A DNA stretch of 64,000 nucleotides from Roseihalotalea indica (GTDB lineage: Bacteria > Bacteroidota > Bacteroidia > Cytophagales > Cyclobacteriaceae): positions 496,001-560,000 of the forward strand of contig NZ_JAINFL010000002.1 of the NCBI RefSeq assembly GCF_022458895.1, given 5' to 3'. Below, piece by piece: positions 43,077-50,910 of this stretch (position 1 is its first letter; each line of letters starts with the position of its first letter). A program made the position numbers and the translations under genes. The notes under the pieces are model-generated. The model saw only the letters and a program-made list of their open reading frames with translations. It was not told the origin of the DNA and made no database searches.

Positions 43077-43229
43077 CTACTTCTTTTTGGTGATCATAAT
43101 ATCAGTATGACCGGTACATCGCCCCCCGGAATTACCTCCTAAGATTTTTTTCATTTCCGTGTTGTTCAGCTTTTTCACGGTTCTTTTTTCTAAGGAAAGC
43201 TTTTGGTGAGGAGTGGAAGACTTTTTCAT
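43077..43229 (-). CDS. Class I lanthipeptide precursor peptide (50 residues, GG leader)
   Basis: A 50-codon gene read on the minus strand. The leader starts MKKSSTPHQKLSLEKRTVKK and continues LNNTEMKKILGG: the KLSLxKxTVxxLNxxEMxxIxGG plan is the Bacteroidota class I lanthipeptide leader, with the LSLEK stretch comparable to a LanB-recognition motif. The core after Gly32 is NSGGRCTGHTDIMITKKK: Ser34, Thr39, Thr42 and Thr47 can be dehydrated and one Cys (38) can close one ring. A Lys-rich end follows. The gene stands upstream of LanB and the C39 exporter on the same strand and ends in a hairpin. Confidence 0.85.
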   Translation of the reverse strand: MKKSSTPHQKLSLEKRTVKKLNNTEMKKILGGNSGGRCTGHTDIMITKKK

Positions 43230-43503
43230 TATGTGATAGATTAGGTGTAAAAAACGGGGTAATCATAGCATGAGCCGCTGGTGAAAGAAAATAAATTACA
43301 CCAGTAAGCCTATGGAAGGTACCAATGAGGCGATCGTAAGTATCAATGCTCTAAATTTTAAGTGTATGCTCGGGGATTCCGTTGATCTTGGGAATAGTCC
43401 CATTGGTGTAATAGATGATTTTTCTTGAGACGGCAAGGTTCTTCCTTCTATATTTACCAGACTAATTTTGTAATCTCGGTAAAATGAAAGGCCATCGTAT
43501 ACT
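43230..43503. other. Divergent promoter region between precursor and histidine kinase
   Basis: A 274-base gap that must carry both promoters. On the plus strand TAATTTTG at 43463-43470 is a full match to the Bacteroidota -7 element TAnnTTTG, 34 bases before the kinase start; no well-spaced -33 partner was found. The LytTR regulator of this cluster is a candidate binder of this region. Confidence 0.45.
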
Positions 43504-44592
43504 ATGCAACTGATGAAGCTAGAGAAGAAAGAGATCCGTTTCCACGTGATAGCCTGGCTATGTTGGATCATCATCCAGTCGCTTCTCTATCCATTTAGAG
43601 GTCCTTCGCTAGTTTTATATATTGTTTCTCCTATCCAGTATTTCCTGGCCTATCTGGTCGTATTTTATAGCATTGCGCTCTGGATTCTTCCTCAGTTCTG
43701 GCCCAGGAAAATAGGTAGCCTTCTCCTGAGCCTGGCTATACTCTTTTCGGGGTTTGTGACATTTCGTATCCTGATGTTTTATGTAGTGCTGCCCAGCCTC
43801 GATGAAAACTTTGTGTTTGATCGTTCCTTTCCCTATAAGACATTTACCATTGTAAGTTTTTACTGGTTTCTACTGTACGGATTTCTGGCTACCACCTACT
43901 TTGCAGTAAAGCGAAATCTTACCCATCTCCAAAGAAAAAGAGCCTTGGAAAAATCCCTGATGGAAGCCGAATATGCGTTTCTCAAAGCGCAGTTCAATCC
44001 TCACTTTCTTTTCAATACGCTCAGCTATATGTATACCAAGGCAGTACCCGTGTCCCAGGAGTTGGCCGATGCGGTCATGCTGCTCTCCCGCCTGATGCGC
44101 TACTCCTTACAGAAAGCAGATCGAAATCATCAGGTGTCGTTACAGGCCGAATTAGATTATCTGCAGGATTTTATCGACCTGCATCGGTTACGGCTAGATC
44201 AACAACTGTATATCCAACAAGAGATACAAGGGGATGTATCTACTCAGCGAATAATTCCCCTGGTGCTTGTTTCTTTGGTGGAGAATGCCTTTAAGCACGG
44301 GAAACTGGACGATCCGACCTATCCCCTATTCATTGGTATCAACGCTTCGCCGAACGAAGTAACCTTTACGGTAAACAATATGAAAAATACTTCCCGAAAA
44401 GTGAATTCGTACGGTATCGGCCATCAAAACCTGCTCAGACGATTGGAGCTGGCCTATCCAGGAAGATACCAGTTAAATATTGAAAATGATACGCAGGGCT
44501 ATCTTTGTCAGTTAACCATTAGCAATAGCATTCCGAATAAACCGCAACCCAATGAACGTACGGATACTCATTTGGCTCGTATTCATGAGTAG
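43504..44592 (+). CDS. LytS/YehU-type sensor histidine kinase
   Basis: A 362-residue kinase with four N-terminal membrane helices (IAWLCWIIIQSLLYPF, YFLAYLVVFYSIALWIL, LLSLAILFSGFVTFRILMFY, YWFLLYGFLATTYFAV), then the His_kinase phospho-acceptor region AQFNPHFLFNTLSYMYTKA with His near residue 168 and the ATP-binding PLVLVSLVENAFKHGK. It lacks a separate sensor domain, so the membrane part itself senses a signal such as the peptide or membrane damage. The prolyl-oligopeptidase gene overlaps its end by 41 bases. Confidence 0.85.
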   Translation: MQLMKLEKKEIRFHVIAWLCWIIIQSLLYPFRGPSLVLYIVSPIQYFLAYLVVFYSIALWILPQFWPRKIGSLLLSLAILFSGFVTFRILMFYVVLPSLDENFVFDRSFPYKTFTIVSFYWFLLYGFLATTYFAVKRNLTHLQRKRALEKSLMEAEYAFLKAQFNPHFLFNTLSYMYTKAVPVSQELADAVMLLSRLMRYSLQKADRNHQVSLQAELDYLQDFIDLHRLRLDQQLYIQQEIQGDVSTQRIIPLVLVSLVENAFKHGKLDDPTYPLFIGINASPNEVTFTVNNMKNTSRKVNSYGIGHQNLLRRLELAYPGRYQLNIENDTQGYLCQLTISNSIPNKPQPNERTDTHLARIHE

Positions 44593-46735
44593 TCAATTAC
44601 TGGCTCAGTATCGCTTAGACTCTTCCTATCTAGCACCGCCTAAACCGGTCTATGAACAGTACTTTGGAAAGACAGTAGAAGACCCGTATCGCTATCTGGA
44701 GGATTTGGAAGATGCTGACGTGCGGGGCTGGTTGAAAGCACAAAATGAGCATAGCCAAAACATACTCAGTCGTATCTCAGGCAGGGATAGTTTATTAACG
44801 GAAATACAAGCATGGGGAAAGGAAGAGAAAGTACAAATGTCCTTTCCCAGAGCCGTGGCTGGTCGATTGTTTTATATCAAAACCTTGACGGCGGAAGATA
44901 AAGAGGTACTGTATTACCGCTCAGAAACGGATGGAAAAGAAATTTCCCTGTTTGATACGCAAACCTACAGCCAATCCAAAGGCGTTCATAGTGCGACAAT
45001 TGATTACTTTGAGCCTTCACCGACCGGAAGTCTGGTGGCCTTCGGGGTATCGGAGGAAGGAGCGGAGATGGCAACGTTGCACGTCATACGTGTCGATGAT
45101 CAAACGATGTTGCCGGAAGCTATGGAACGGGCCATGTACGGCAATCCCTCCTGGCTGCCCGATGAGTCAGGCTTTTTCTATAGTCAGATGAAAGCGTTAT
45201 CCGACAGTGACCCTCCTTCGGAGAAGTATCAGGACAGTAAGGTATGGCTTCACCGCTTGAATACTCCGGTGGAGAGCGATCAGGAAGTCTTTTCGCGAAG
45301 GCTACAGGCTTCCTTACCCTTAGCCGCTATTGACTTTCCTTTCCCTGTGCTCTTTCCCACCTCTTCGGATTTATTTATCTATGTGTACCGAGGAGTAGCC
45401 GATGACTTGACGCTATACAAAGCCCCGCTGGCCAATGTATTAGCCGGTGATAATAGTAAGTTAGCGTGGCAATCCATTTTTACGATGGAAGATGAGGTTA
45501 CGGATTTTGCTGTGTGGAATGATGCCTTGTTTTTACTAACGCATAAAAATGCTCCTACCTTTAAAGTGGTGAAAACCACCCTACTTGATTCAGACATAAG
45601 CCGTGCTACAACGCTGATTGATCAGGGTGAGGCGGTCATTGAAGATATTCATCTTAGCGGAGAAACTCTCTTGGTGCAATCTACCAAGAATGGCTTGGGA
45701 CAACTCACCCAATTAGAGGTAGAAACAGATCGAGTCAGTGAAATATCCCTGCCTTTTGAAGGATCGGTGTTCTTTCCTGGTAAATTTTTTTCCTACGGAA
45801 GTGATCTTTTTTTCAAGATGACCTCCTGGAATCATCCCATCGATATCTATCGCTTGGATGGCAAAAGCAATCAGGTAGAGGAGACACCGCTTCAACCGCA
45901 GCCTCAATTTCCGCTTTTGGAGGAGCTCGTCGTAGAAGAGTTGGAAGTGCCTTCTCATGATGGAGTTATGGTCCCACTATCCCTGGTATATCATCGGGAT
46001 ACTAAGAAAGATGGAAATAACATGACGTTGCTGCGAGGATACGGAGCGTATGGCGTTTCTTTCAATCCGGTTTTTGAGTCCTACTGGCTTTCCTGGTTTC
46101 AACGGGGAGGGATCTATGCCATTGCCCATGTAAGGGGAGGGGGAGAGCGAGGGGAAGCCTGGCATCAGGCGGGCTTAAAAGCCACCAAACCCAATAGCTG
46201 GAAAGATTTTATCGCCTGTGCAGAGTATCTGATTCAGGAAAAGTATACCTCAAAAGAAATACTGGCTGCCTACAGTGCTAGTGCCGGCGGAATTACTATA
46301 GGCCGGGCTATCACTGAACGGCCGGATCTATTTCAAGCTGCCATGATCCGGGTGGGCGCCATGAATCCTCTGCGCCATGAGTTTACTCAAAACACAGCTA
46401 ATATTCCGGAATATGGCACCATCCAGGACTCCCTGGAATTTTACTATCTCTATGAAATGGACCCCTATCATCATGTGAGCGATGGGGTCACGTATCCGGC
46501 AATGCTATTTACGGCAGGTATTAATGATGCCCGACTTCCAGCCTGGCTTCCGGGGAAAATGGTCGCCCAGCTCCAACAGGCAACCTCAAGAAAAAGGCCA
46601 GTCCTGTTGCGTATAGATTACGAGGGAGGACATTTTGGTGGGGCGGCGTCTCAGCAGGAACAAGAGTTGGCTGACCTATTCTCATTTTTACTTTGGCAGC
46701 TTCGTCATCCTGATTTTGCACCAAAAGCTTATTAA
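44552..46735 (+). CDS. Prolyl-oligopeptidase-like S9 peptidase inside the lanthipeptide cluster
   Basis: A 727-residue protein with signal peptide (ILIWLVFMSSQLLAQ) so it is exported. The N-terminal beta-propeller (about 60-430) is followed by an alpha/beta hydrolase domain: GIYAIAHVRGGGERGEAWHQ, the nucleophile region AAYSASAGGITIGRAI, Asp in NDARLPAWLPGKM, and His in GGHFGGAASQQ. The Ser motif ASAGG departs from the usual GGSNGG but keeps the small-x-Ser-x-Gly-Gly plan. It lies between kinase and regulator genes, overlapping the kinase. It could trim leaders or degrade the peptide for self-protection; both are inference. Confidence 0.85.
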   Translation: MNVRILIWLVFMSSQLLAQYRLDSSYLAPPKPVYEQYFGKTVEDPYRYLEDLEDADVRGWLKAQNEHSQNILSRISGRDSLLTEIQAWGKEEKVQMSFPRAVAGRLFYIKTLTAEDKEVLYYRSETDGKEISLFDTQTYSQSKGVHSATIDYFEPSPTGSLVAFGVSEEGAEMATLHVIRVDDQTMLPEAMERAMYGNPSWLPDESGFFYSQMKALSDSDPPSEKYQDSKVWLHRLNTPVESDQEVFSRRLQASLPLAAIDFPFPVLFPTSSDLFIYVYRGVADDLTLYKAPLANVLAGDNSKLAWQSIFTMEDEVTDFAVWNDALFLLTHKNAPTFKVVKTTLLDSDISRATTLIDQGEAVIEDIHLSGETLLVQSTKNGLGQLTQLEVETDRVSEISLPFEGSVFFPGKFFSYGSDLFFKMTSWNHPIDIYRLDGKSNQVEETPLQPQPQFPLLEELVVEELEVPSHDGVMVPLSLVYHRDTKKDGNNMTLLRGYGAYGVSFNPVFESYWLSWFQRGGIYAIAHVRGGGERGEAWHQAGLKATKPNSWKDFIACAEYLIQEKYTSKEILAAYSASAGGITIGRAITERPDLFQAAMIRVGAMNPLRHEFTQNTANIPEYGTIQDSLEFYYLYEMDPYHHVSDGVTYPAMLFTAGINDARLPAWLPGKMVAQLQQATSRKRPVLLRIDYEGGHFGGAASQQEQELADLFSFLLWQLRHPDFAPKAY

Positions 46736-46738
46736 TTA

Positions 46739-46769
46739 TTGTACTTTATTAATAATTAATATACTTTTG
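46739..46769 (+). promoter_or_regulatory. Promoter-like site upstream of the LytTR regulator
   Basis: TTG at 46739-46741 and TACTTTTG at 46762-46769, 20 bases apart, fit the Bacteroidota sigma consensus TTTG-N19/20-TAnnTTTG. Transcription would begin near 46776, 22 bases before the regulator start, so the regulator can be expressed apart from the kinase and peptidase. Confidence 0.55.
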
Positions 46770-46797
46770 TAGGATTTGTATGTGTCAATGCTAGATT

Positions 46798-47553
46798 ATG
46801 ATGCTGAGTTGTCTGATTGTGGATGATGAACCGCATGCCAGTGTGCTGCTGAAAAGTCATATTGAAAAGACGCCCTTTTTATCTTTGATGGGCACGTTTC
46901 AAAGTCCGATAGCAGCGCTTTCGTTTTTGCAAAAAGAGGCGATTGAGCTGATTTTTTTGGATATTCAAATGCCCGAACTCACGGGTATCGAATTCTTAAA
47001 AATACTAGGAGGTAAAAGTAAGGTGATTATTACTTCGGCCTATACCGAGTATGCTATGGAAGGATATGAGCATGATGTGGTCGATTATTTGTTAAAACCA
47101 ATAGCCTTTGATCGGTTCTTCCGAGCCGTACAAAAAGCAGTTAACGTGACTCCTATATCTTTAGCTTCCGTACCGGTTCCTATAGCTGTTCCGGTAGAGC
47201 GAGCCGAAGATTTTATCTTGGTTAAAACCGAGATGAAAGGAAAGATGATCAAGATTAACGTTCGGGATATTTGCTACATCGAAGGATTGAAAAACTATGT
47301 CTCTATCTATACCTCAAGTGATCGGATCATTGCGCTGCTGAATATTAAAGATCTGGAAAAGAAGTTGCCGGCCACCCATTTTCTCCGAGTGCATAAATCC
47401 TACATCATTGCCTTAAATCAGATAAGTGCTATTGAAGGCAATCAGATTTTGTTGAAAGATTCATTGAATCGTAGGAATGGCATACCCTTGGGGGTTACCT
47501 ACCGTGAGAGATTTTATCATACTCTCCGAGAGCATATCATGGATAGGAATTAG
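46798..47553 (+). CDS. LytTR-family response regulator
   Basis: A 251-residue regulator. The receiver domain carries acidic Asp9-Asp10 (LIVDDEPHA), the phospho-acceptor Asp55 in LIFLDIQMPELTG, TSAY and LKP (VVDYLLKPIAF). A linker of repeated VPVP leads to the LytTR DNA-binding domain with ICYIEGLKNYVSIYTSSDRI, FLRVHKSYIIALNQI and IPLGVTYRERFYHTL. It is the natural partner of the LytS-type kinase upstream and probably controls the lanthipeptide genes. Confidence 0.9.
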   Translation: MMLSCLIVDDEPHASVLLKSHIEKTPFLSLMGTFQSPIAALSFLQKEAIELIFLDIQMPELTGIEFLKILGGKSKVIITSAYTEYAMEGYEHDVVDYLLKPIAFDRFFRAVQKAVNVTPISLASVPVPIAVPVERAEDFILVKTEMKGKMIKINVRDICYIEGLKNYVSIYTSSDRIIALLNIKDLEKKLPATHFLRVHKSYIIALNQISAIEGNQILLKDSLNRRNGIPLGVTYRERFYHTLREHIMDRN

Positions 47554-47670
47554 GTTCTAAAAAATAGGGAAGTTCACTGACAAAAAAGAAGCAGGTCGCA
47601 TTTCGGTTAATTTCTACCAACAATACATGATTCCTTCAAGAGGATGGCTAGATAAGGAAGTAGTAATTTA

Positions 47671-47860
47671 CTTCCAACCCTTACCTGTCCGATTGCGGGC
47701 ACCAGAAAGAAGAAACGATGCCGACCGATGCCTGTCAGTATTTCTATGAATGCGAAAGCTGCGGGCAAGTCGTAAAACCCAAAGCAGGGGACTGCTGCGT
47801 GTATTGTTCTTACGGAACAGTCGCCTGCCCCCTATACAGGAAGGCGGGAATACTAATTGT
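47671..47860 (+). pseudogene. Frameshifted remnant of a GDCCVYCSYGT-type cysteine-rich protein
   Basis: Frame reading from 47691 gives DCGHQKEETMPTDACQYFYE and CGQVVKPKAGDCCVYCSYGT, a Cys-rich small protein I recall next to metal-resistance genes in Bacteroidota. The start of the family pattern, LTCP, lies in another frame (47680-47691), so one base is missing at about 47691, and no start codon precedes it before a stop. The tail after VACP also diverges. It reads as a decayed gene. A 69-codon frame from 47718 is its surviving part. Confidence 0.55.
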
Positions 47861-47894
47861 TGCCAATAAGTTCTTTCATAAGAGCCTATTCCAT

Positions 47895-47929
47895 TTTGCT
47901 TTACAAAAATTTATCGTAATATTGTAATA
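47895..47929 (+). promoter_or_regulatory. arsR promoter with overlapping operator
   Basis: TTTG at 47895-47898 and TAATATTG at 47917-47924, 18 bases apart, form a near-consensus Bacteroidota promoter. The 20-mer TTTATCGTAATATTGTAATA (47910-47929) covers the -7 element and recurs exactly at 48284-48303, before the first reductase gene. A repeated site covering a promoter just upstream of arsR is the expected ArsR operator. Confidence 0.65.
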
Positions 47930-47934
47930 TAGTT

Positions 47935-48267
47935 ATGGGCATTACGAAGATACAGAATTACACCGATGAACAGAACCGACTGGCAATGTTGGGCAAGGCA
48001 TTTTCCCATCCGGCCCGTATTGCTATTATTCAGCATTTATTGAAAACGAAGCAATGCATCAACGGTGATCTGGTTCAGGAACTGGGCATTGCCCAGGCAA
48101 CGGTCTCTCAGCATTTGAAAGAGCTTAAAAACATAGGGTTAGTGCAGGGTACCGTTGAGGGGACTTCCATGAACTATTGTATTGATCCTGAAACCTGGCA
48201 CTCCATGCGGAGCCAGTTTGAAGCGATTTTTGCTTCGTTTGACGGCCCAGAAGGCCCTTGTTGCTAA
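47935..48267 (+). CDS. arsR: ArsR-family arsenic-responsive repressor
   Basis: A 110-residue winged-helix repressor: LGKAFSHPARIAIIQHLLKT, QCINGDLVQELGIAQATVSQ, HLKELKNIGLVQGTVEGTSM. Cysteines are at CINGD in the DNA-binding half and at the very end (GPCC), either of which could bind As(III). The identical 20-mers before this gene and before the next one suggest it represses both. Release by arsenite would turn on the operon. It is the first gene of the arsenic set. Confidence 0.85.
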   Translation: MGITKIQNYTDEQNRLAMLGKAFSHPARIAIIQHLLKTKQCINGDLVQELGIAQATVSQHLKELKNIGLVQGTVEGTSMNYCIDPETWHSMRSQFEAIFASFDGPEGPCC

Positions 48268-48283
48268 AAAAAATTTGGCTAGT

Positions 48284-48303
48284 TTTATCGTAATATTGTA
48301 ATA
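48284..48303 (+). promoter_or_regulatory. Second copy of the ArsR operator
   Basis: An exact second copy of TTTATCGTAATATTGTAATA lies between arsR and the first arsenate reductase gene, ending 12 bases before its ATG. An internal controlled promoter for the resistance genes is likely. Confidence 0.6.
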
Positions 48304-48315
48304 ATATAGTAAAGG

Positions 48316-49038
48316 ATGAAAATTTTACTATCCACCCTGGCCCTTAGCGGAATAATACTGGTGGTGTTAGCCGCCATCTTTCCCTTTAAAAGACCGGATA
48401 CCACCTTGAATAAAACGGTTATGCACTATATCCAAGAAGCCGAGAAAGGCTTTAATAACATCCCGGAAGAGCGCAAAGAAAGCCTGAAAGAATTAGCGCA
48501 ATTCGTTCAGAAGAAAACGCAAGCCGGAGAAGAGGCCCAACTGATTTTTATCTGCACCCATAATTCCCGGCGCAGTCATATGGGCCAGCTTTGGGCCAAT
48601 GTGGCTGCGCATCATTACCAGATACCCCAGGTGCAAACCTATTCCGGCGGCACGGAGGCGACCGCCTTCAATCCCCGCGCCGTCGCCGCATTAGAACGCG
48701 CCGGGATGAAAATTAAAAAAATCAGCGACGGGGAGAACCCACGTTATCACATTACCTTTGCCTCAGATGTTCCGGCGCAGGAAGCGTTTTCCAAAAAATA
48801 CGATGATCCGGCCAACCCTGGGCAGGGCTTTGCCGCCATCATGACCTGTTCTCAGGCCGATGAAGCCTGTCCCTATGTACCGGGTGCGGAATTGCGCCTT
48901 TCTCTACCCTACGAAGACCCCAAAGAGGCCGATGGCACTCCGCAGGAAGCAAACCGCTATGACGAACGCAGCCAGCAAATCGCTACCGAAATGTTGTATT
49001 GCTTTTCCCAGGTACAACCCAAAATGCAGGCCGAATAA
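48316..49038 (+). CDS. Arsenate reductase-like LMW phosphatase with N-terminal membrane segment, copy 1
   Basis: A 240-residue protein. After a hydrophobic N-terminus (LALSGIILVVLAAIFPF) comes the low-molecular-weight phosphatase/arsenate reductase domain: phosphate loop CTHNSRRS with Cys80 and Arg86, then TYSGGTEATAFNPRAVAALE, ENPRYHITFASD, a second Cys region MTCSQADEACPYVPGAE and LPYEDPKEADGTPQEA. In cytoplasmic relatives this group reduces arsenate. The added membrane anchor would put the active site on the outer side, which is unusual. It is followed at 30 bases by a paralogue. Confidence 0.8.
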   Translation: MKILLSTLALSGIILVVLAAIFPFKRPDTTLNKTVMHYIQEAEKGFNNIPEERKESLKELAQFVQKKTQAGEEAQLIFICTHNSRRSHMGQLWANVAAHHYQIPQVQTYSGGTEATAFNPRAVAALERAGMKIKKISDGENPRYHITFASDVPAQEAFSKKYDDPANPGQGFAAIMTCSQADEACPYVPGAELRLSLPYEDPKEADGTPQEANRYDERSQQIATEMLYCFSQVQPKMQAE

Positions 49039-49068
49039 TACGTATCAAAAACCCTTAGCTTTTTAACC

Positions 49069-49800
49069 ATGAAAACCATCCGATGTACCCTGTTTATCTT
49101 CATCGTTACATTGTTATGTAATGATGCAATCGCTACCGAGAACCCGCGCTTTACCCGGAAACTGCAACAGTACGTAGAAAGTGCTGCCAATGAGTTTGAG
49201 CAGATTTCAGCCGAACGGAAAGAAGCCTTGCAAACCCTGGGCGATTATATCGCCCGGCAGCGCCAGGAAGTCGGACAGGCGCAGGTGCTGTTTATCTGCA
49301 CTCAGAACTCCCGCCGCAGCCATTTGGGGCAAATCTGGCTGCAAACAGCCGCGCAGTATTACGGGCTGGACGGTATCCGGGTGTATTCCGGGGGGCTGGA
49401 AGCCTCGACCTTTAACGAACGCGCTGCCGATGCCCTGGACCGCGCCGGTTTTCAAATAAATGCCGCGCAGCAGCAGAGCGGAAACCCCCGCTATGTGATC
49501 AGTCCGGGAAATGGCTATCCGACCAGTATTCACTACTCGAAAGCCTATCAGGATACACAGAACCCTTCTATCGCCTTTGCCGCCGTGATGGTCTGCTCAG
49601 AAGCCGATCAATCCTGTCCGGTGGTACCGGGGGCCGATGTGCGGGTCCCGTTGCCTTACGAAGACCCCCGCTATTACGATGGCACTCCTTCGGAAGCTCA
49701 GAAATACGATGAGACAACCCGCGAAATCGCCCGGCAGATGTTGTACCTGGCTGATTACGTCAAAAACACCGCAATCCAGCAGATGGAAGCCAAAAAATAG
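49069..49800 (+). CDS. Arsenate reductase-like LMW phosphatase with signal peptide, copy 2
   Basis: A 243-residue paralogue of the preceding gene with a more typical signal peptide (TLFIFIVTLLCNDAIA). Conserved elements are CTQNSRRS with Cys77 and Arg83, RVYSGGLEASTFNERAADAL, NPRYVISPGN, VCSEADQSCPVVPGADVRV and LPYEDPRYYDGTPSEAQ. The mature enzyme is expected in the periplasm. Retention of all loop residues in both copies argues for function. Whether they act on arsenate, protein phosphate or another oxyanion cannot be told from sequence. Confidence 0.8.
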   Translation: MKTIRCTLFIFIVTLLCNDAIATENPRFTRKLQQYVESAANEFEQISAERKEALQTLGDYIARQRQEVGQAQVLFICTQNSRRSHLGQIWLQTAAQYYGLDGIRVYSGGLEASTFNERAADALDRAGFQINAAQQQSGNPRYVISPGNGYPTSIHYSKAYQDTQNPSIAFAAVMVCSEADQSCPVVPGADVRVPLPYEDPRYYDGTPSEAQKYDETTREIARQMLYLADYVKNTAIQQMEAKK

Positions 49801-49830
49801 TGGGTATCAACTAAAGGAAAGACATGATCC

Positions 49831-50910
49831 ATGAGTCATAGTATTACGCAACAACGTCCACCCCAAGCCCGGCTGTCCCTACTGGATCGTTATCTGACCC
49901 TGTGGATTTTTCTGGCGATGGGCTTGGGTATTCTTTTGGGCAATCTCATTCCTGACATAGGAACCTGGATGCAGCAGTTTCAGGTGGGAACGACCAATAT
50001 TCCTATTGCCATCGGGCTGATTGTGATGATGTACCCGCCTCTGGCGAAGGTGCGCTATGAGCATCTGGGGAAGGTGTTTGGCAACCTGAAAGTCGTGACC
50101 CTGTCCCTGGTGCTGAACTGGCTGATCGGCCCGCTATTGATGTTCGGCCTGGCGCTGCTGTTTCTGCGGGATCATCCCGACTATATGATCGGGGTGATCC
50201 TGATCGGCCTGGCCCGCTGCATTGCGATGGTGCTGGTCTGGAATGATCTGGCACAAGGTGATAAGGAATATGCTGCCGGTCTGGTGGCGCTCAACACTAT
50301 CTTTCAGGTACTGTTCTACAGCTTTTTGGCCTGGCTCTTTATTAGCGTCCTGCCGCCGGTATTCGGCATTCAGGGGGCCGCTATAGATGTCAGCATGGGA
50401 GAAGTGGCCGAAAGCGTGCTGCTGTATCTGGGACTGCCGTTCCTGGCCGGGTTTCTTACGCGCTATTTCTTCAAAAAGGCGTACGGGGAGGAATGGTATG
50501 TGGCTCAGGTTCTTCCTAAAATCAGTCCACTAACCCTAATCGCTCTACTGTTTACCATTGTAGTGATGTTCAGCCTGAAGGGAAAAATGATCGTAGATAT
50601 CCCCCTGGATGTGCTGCGAATTGCCTTGCCCCTGGTGGTGTATTTTGGGCTGATGTTTATCTTGAGCTTTTTACTGGCGCGTCGCTTGGGGGCCAGTTAT
50701 GCCGAAAATACGTCGTTATCCTTCACCGCTACCGGCAATAATTTTGAGCTGGCGATTGCCGTGGCCGTGGGAGTATTCGGGATTAATTCAGGGCAGGCGT
50801 TTGCTGGCGTGGTCGGTCCACTGATTGAAGTTCCGGCCCTGATCTTATTGGTCAATCTGGCGTTCTGGTTCAAAGGCAAACTCTATTCAAGGGATGAAAA
50901 CAACGACTAA
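49831..50910 (+). CDS. Acr3-family arsenite efflux permease
   Basis: A 359-residue permease with about ten membrane helices. Acr3 hallmarks are [20 protein letters not shown] at the start, [16 protein letters not shown], the conserved Cys in [18 protein letters not shown], and [20 protein letters not shown] near the end. It exports arsenite using the proton gradient. Its end overlaps the next flavoprotein start by 17 bases. This gene makes the arsenic assignment of the locus firm. Confidence 0.9.
   Translation: MSHSITQQRPPQARLSLLDRYLTLWIFLAMGLGILLGNLIPDIGTWMQQFQVGTTNIPIAIGLIVMMYPPLAKVRYEHLGKVFGNLKVVTLSLVLNWLIGPLLMFGLALLFLRDHPDYMIGVILIGLARCIAMVLVWNDLAQGDKEYAAGLVALNTIFQVLFYSFLAWLFISVLPPVFGIQGAAIDVSMGEVAESVLLYLGLPFLAGFLTRYFFKKAYGEEWYVAQVLPKISPLTLIALLFTIVVMFSLKGKMIVDIPLDVLRIALPLVVYFGLMFILSFLLARRLGASYAENTSLSFTATGNNFELAIAVAVGVFGINSGQAFAGVVGPLIEVPALILLVNLAFWFKGKLYSRDENND

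Larger units (their letters stand above)
47554..47934. other. Region between lanthipeptide and arsenic genes
   Basis: This 381-base stretch contains the decayed Cys-rich gene and, at its right end, the arsR promoter and operator. It is a likely junction between the lanthipeptide cluster and a transferred arsenic operon. Confidence 0.5.

Noticed and set aside
50003..50254. Minus-strand frame opposite the Acr3 gene
   Set aside because: An antisense shadow of a clear membrane permease gene; low-complexity translation.
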